In this document: positions 14,801 to 15,649 of the stretch, one piece after another
Position numbering within the stretch: position 1 is the first letter of the stretch
How the letters are laid out: every line of letters starts with the position of its first letter
Assembly (NCBI GenBank): GCA_018399855.1
Contig: JAGYNX010000018.1
Span: 1 to 15,649, forward strand
Direction of reading: 5' to 3'
DNA: 15,649 nucleotides
DNA from: Spirochaetota bacterium
Lineage (GTDB): Bacteria; Spirochaetota; UBA4802; UB4802
Translations under genes and position numbers: made by a program
Notes under the pieces: generated by a model
Seen by the model: the letters and a program-made list of their open reading frames with translations, nothing else
The model's database searches: none
What the model was told of the DNA's origin: nothing

Positions 14801-15649
14801 CGGTTTCAAAAACACCGTTACCATCCAGATCTTCACTGTTAAGGACACCATTGCCCCTGGTGGATGTACTCAGGTTGGGGCCTGAGCCGACTATGGTCTG
14901 GTTATTCCCGTTAAAACTGTATCCCAGGTCTTCATTGATACCCGCCCGGGGATCGTAATCAAGAAAACCGTTGTTATTCTCATCCTCCGTATCAAAAACC
15001 CCGTCTCCATCAGAATCTTCATCAATTGACCCAACATCAAGCTGCAAATTAACATTTCCACTGCCTTCAATGGCCCTGTACCATATCTCCACGTACTGTA
15101 ATCCCGACAAATCTACCGGTTCTGAAGAGAGATTCCTCGTTGCGACAGATACAAAATTAGTACCGGCAAATTCAAAGTTAAAACCCAGTGATCGCTGTGA
15201 TGTGGTTGATTGAATGGAATCGCTTATATGACCTGTTGCCACATTATATGGCCCGGGTTTTTCCTCATAAGGTACACTTTGTGCCGAAAACGAAGGCCCA
15301 TGCAGTGTATCGGGATTGTCAGGATCACGGTAGAAGAGATAGTGCAGTAAACCACGGTCATTTTGATTAAACGATGAAGGTGGAGAGGAAAGTATCCAGT
15401 CCTTCTCTGACATTGAAAGATCTACCGTGACATTGGATGACTCCATGTCATCGATCAGTGCCTTGCCGAATGTGTTCACCTGGTGATAGCTTTTTGCGTA
15501 CTCGGCATACGCGTTTATTTTTAAGGGCACATGGCGTGTTCTTGAACCACTGACGGCACTGTACCAGCGGCCAAGCTGTTTCTCGCCGGCGTAGAAGCTG
15601 GCGTCACCTTCAAGCACCACGGTCTGGGTAGGTTCACTTCCGGGAAGGG
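11856..15649 (-). CDS. SprA/Sov-like giant outer-membrane protein, C-terminal part
   Basis: The visible 1264 or so residues resemble SprA/Sov, the very large beta-barrel that in Bacteroidota is the type IX secretion translocon. Diagnostic is GKALIDDMESSNVTVDL, with a nearby WILSSPP, parallel to the SprA VDDFEGSQ region followed by W-L-A-S-x-P. Two Asp/Asn-rich stretches follow: about 14949-15023 (DEDSDGDGVFD and continuing) and about 14805-14852 (GNGVLNSEDLDGNGVF). They look like calcium-binding or dockerin-like loops and also occur in SprA-type proteins. The remainder is rich in alternating aromatic and polar beta-strands and ends in Phe (SLIF), as barrel proteins do. The GTG at 15620 is not the start, since the frame is open to the window edge (PGSEPTQTV precedes it). 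The stop is 7 bp from the DHH gene stop. Family is likely; a secretion role here is inference. Confidence 0.72.
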   Translation of the reverse strand, partial: LPGSEPTQTVVLEGDASFYAGEKQLGRWYSAVSGSRTRHVPLKINAYAEYAKSYHQVNTFGKALIDDMESSNVTVDLSMSEKDWILSSPPSSFNQNDRGLLHYLFYRDPDNPDTLHGPSFSAQSVPYEEKPGPYNVATGHISDSIQSTTSQRSLGFNFEFAGTNFVSVATRNLSSEPVDLSGLQYVEIWYRAIEGSGNVNLQLDVGSIDEDSDGDGVFDTEDENNNGFLDYDPRAGINEDLGYSFNGNNQTIVGSGPNLSTSTRGNGVLNSEDLDGNGVFETGSERIVTLPSDITSPSDATGITVDMGDRTWKKVRIYMNRSSGTYTADDDDILRQVKAVRFFLRNNTASTGTLYVDSIRFITARWRITEIDTSPQEDPSKLAVTLIDTYNDEDYRNESFLFARKDLYQSLYGDRDDDELKSTQESALKVEYASINSGVITRKFARPMDLRFYKTMHLWCNFRNEPAPSERLIIRVGSSEDDYLEYSYSMTHKMVWSDISLKLRDDSSASLSPVSQSGKPDLKRIQYIMVRVDGGGDTTSGTFWLNDIYVSDPVTLEDSAHWLEGEIKITRPLARTKSGTPILSDITVKYIHKGHGRNFSTVGKTLEDIEENYQQLFTSATILPHWKASVDLINEKSYTESLNQDVEEEKRGDTRRTSIFARSEYTPPDSGIPHVIVLYQQENYRNNRDEDILSSDIQTVTRRDIYTPSIQVRHTSDDFIGGVLNTSLQLDTSFRDNLVKRNSDELSRSVLSSYISLRETEKRQKEMTSVTLDYQHKKFYLRPTIDLSSQEVVKLYGREDLQDTGIYGNVSGDYHLPFIYGKNFKFVERNKKTSLALGLKDLPLTRPSVRYELYYNENRFTDYLDSSQVRQAGYDRSKNVQSYLSQSWSFPILLDNINALNFIKNCTISYSRSMFLQESDVPYEGESTSSFNENYGLSRVYNTLSRAGMNTWQYPPWHFFTGRDTAANGRDYVDTNLNNTIMVDDSTVAPDYTNRLRLIDNASVNTSMDFQMITLTTSGGINQVSERQSIQTAPQQVVSLNAQSGLSFDLMRIFSFSFFRPNRPDIPYHAATTTIDYTFSRNMLITSNTREDSHLPQYAITFKWDRSSIAARFGIDYRVRKFYEYIPLDGDRRNSSDDIYVENMTNTEYFKNVDRGYTMSLLYETDITWLYDFLSKWYDLIARPIFRTEYSLILNRYNYTYTTSPEPYDQHMLSAEITLDLHKNLQGGLSSRGVLERYRNRDTGGINREIISYEIGVHLSLIF

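Noticed and set aside
11856..15620. GTG at 15620 as the start of the giant outer-membrane protein
   Set aside because: The frame is open to the window edge, no signal peptide follows the GTG, and the sequence there already reads as an internal domain.
1..15649. CRISPR arrays, insertion sequences, integrases, toxin-antitoxin pairs
   Set aside because: No direct-repeat arrays, transposase motifs or small paired cassettes were seen on either strand.

Overview
The window looks like a chromosomal segment from a diderm, flagellated bacterium of moderate GC content. A spirochaete-like lineage fits best. The evidence is a flagellin-type protein, a 7TM-GAF-SpoIIE-type signalling protein of a sort common in spirochaetes, a very large outer-membrane beta-barrel protein, and the conserved ispE/tRNA-Gln/glmU/prs/rplY/pth synteny. 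The assignment is an inference from gene content; there is no 16S rRNA here. I see no insertion sequence, CRISPR array, prophage or plasmid marker.

Layout. (1) Positions about 112-840 (+): an orphan, compact and divergent flagellin homologue, convergent with ruvA. (2) Positions 863-8368, all on the minus strand, read right to left: ispE, tRNA-Gln(UUG), a single-domain glmU, prs, rplY (bL25/CTC), a pth homologue, a secreted TPR protein, yebC, ruvC, ruvA. The last three overlap or nearly abut (GTGA and ATGA stop/start overlaps) and form a Holliday-junction/translation-factor unit. The first part supplies isoprenoid, UDP-GlcNAc and PRPP precursors plus ribosome-associated functions. (3) Positions 8369-8595: a divergent intergenic region with two back-to-back TTGACA promoters, a perfect 10-bp palindrome and an 8-bp inverted repeat. 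(4) Positions 8596-11848 (+): a membrane 7TM-GAF-PP2C/SpoIIE protein and, one base later, a DHH-family phosphoesterase. (5) Positions 11856-15649 (-): the C-terminal 1264 or so residues of a SprA/Sov-like giant outer-membrane protein whose 5' end lies outside the window. It is convergent with the DHH gene with only 7 bp between stop codons.

The most interesting signals are enzymes whose folds are intact while diagnostic active-site residues are replaced. The Pth homologue has lost the catalytic His (Gln), the Asp (Glu), the Asn after the conserved His (Pro) and the glycine loop, yet sits at the normal pth locus with a new basic tail. The SpoIIE domain has SNG for TDG and ED for DD. The DHH protein has Gln for the first motif His and Arg in GGGH. 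The glmU reading frame is intact through the nucleotide-binding signature but has no ATG, GTG or TTG upstream of it. The only well-placed start after a good Shine-Dalgarno is ATC.
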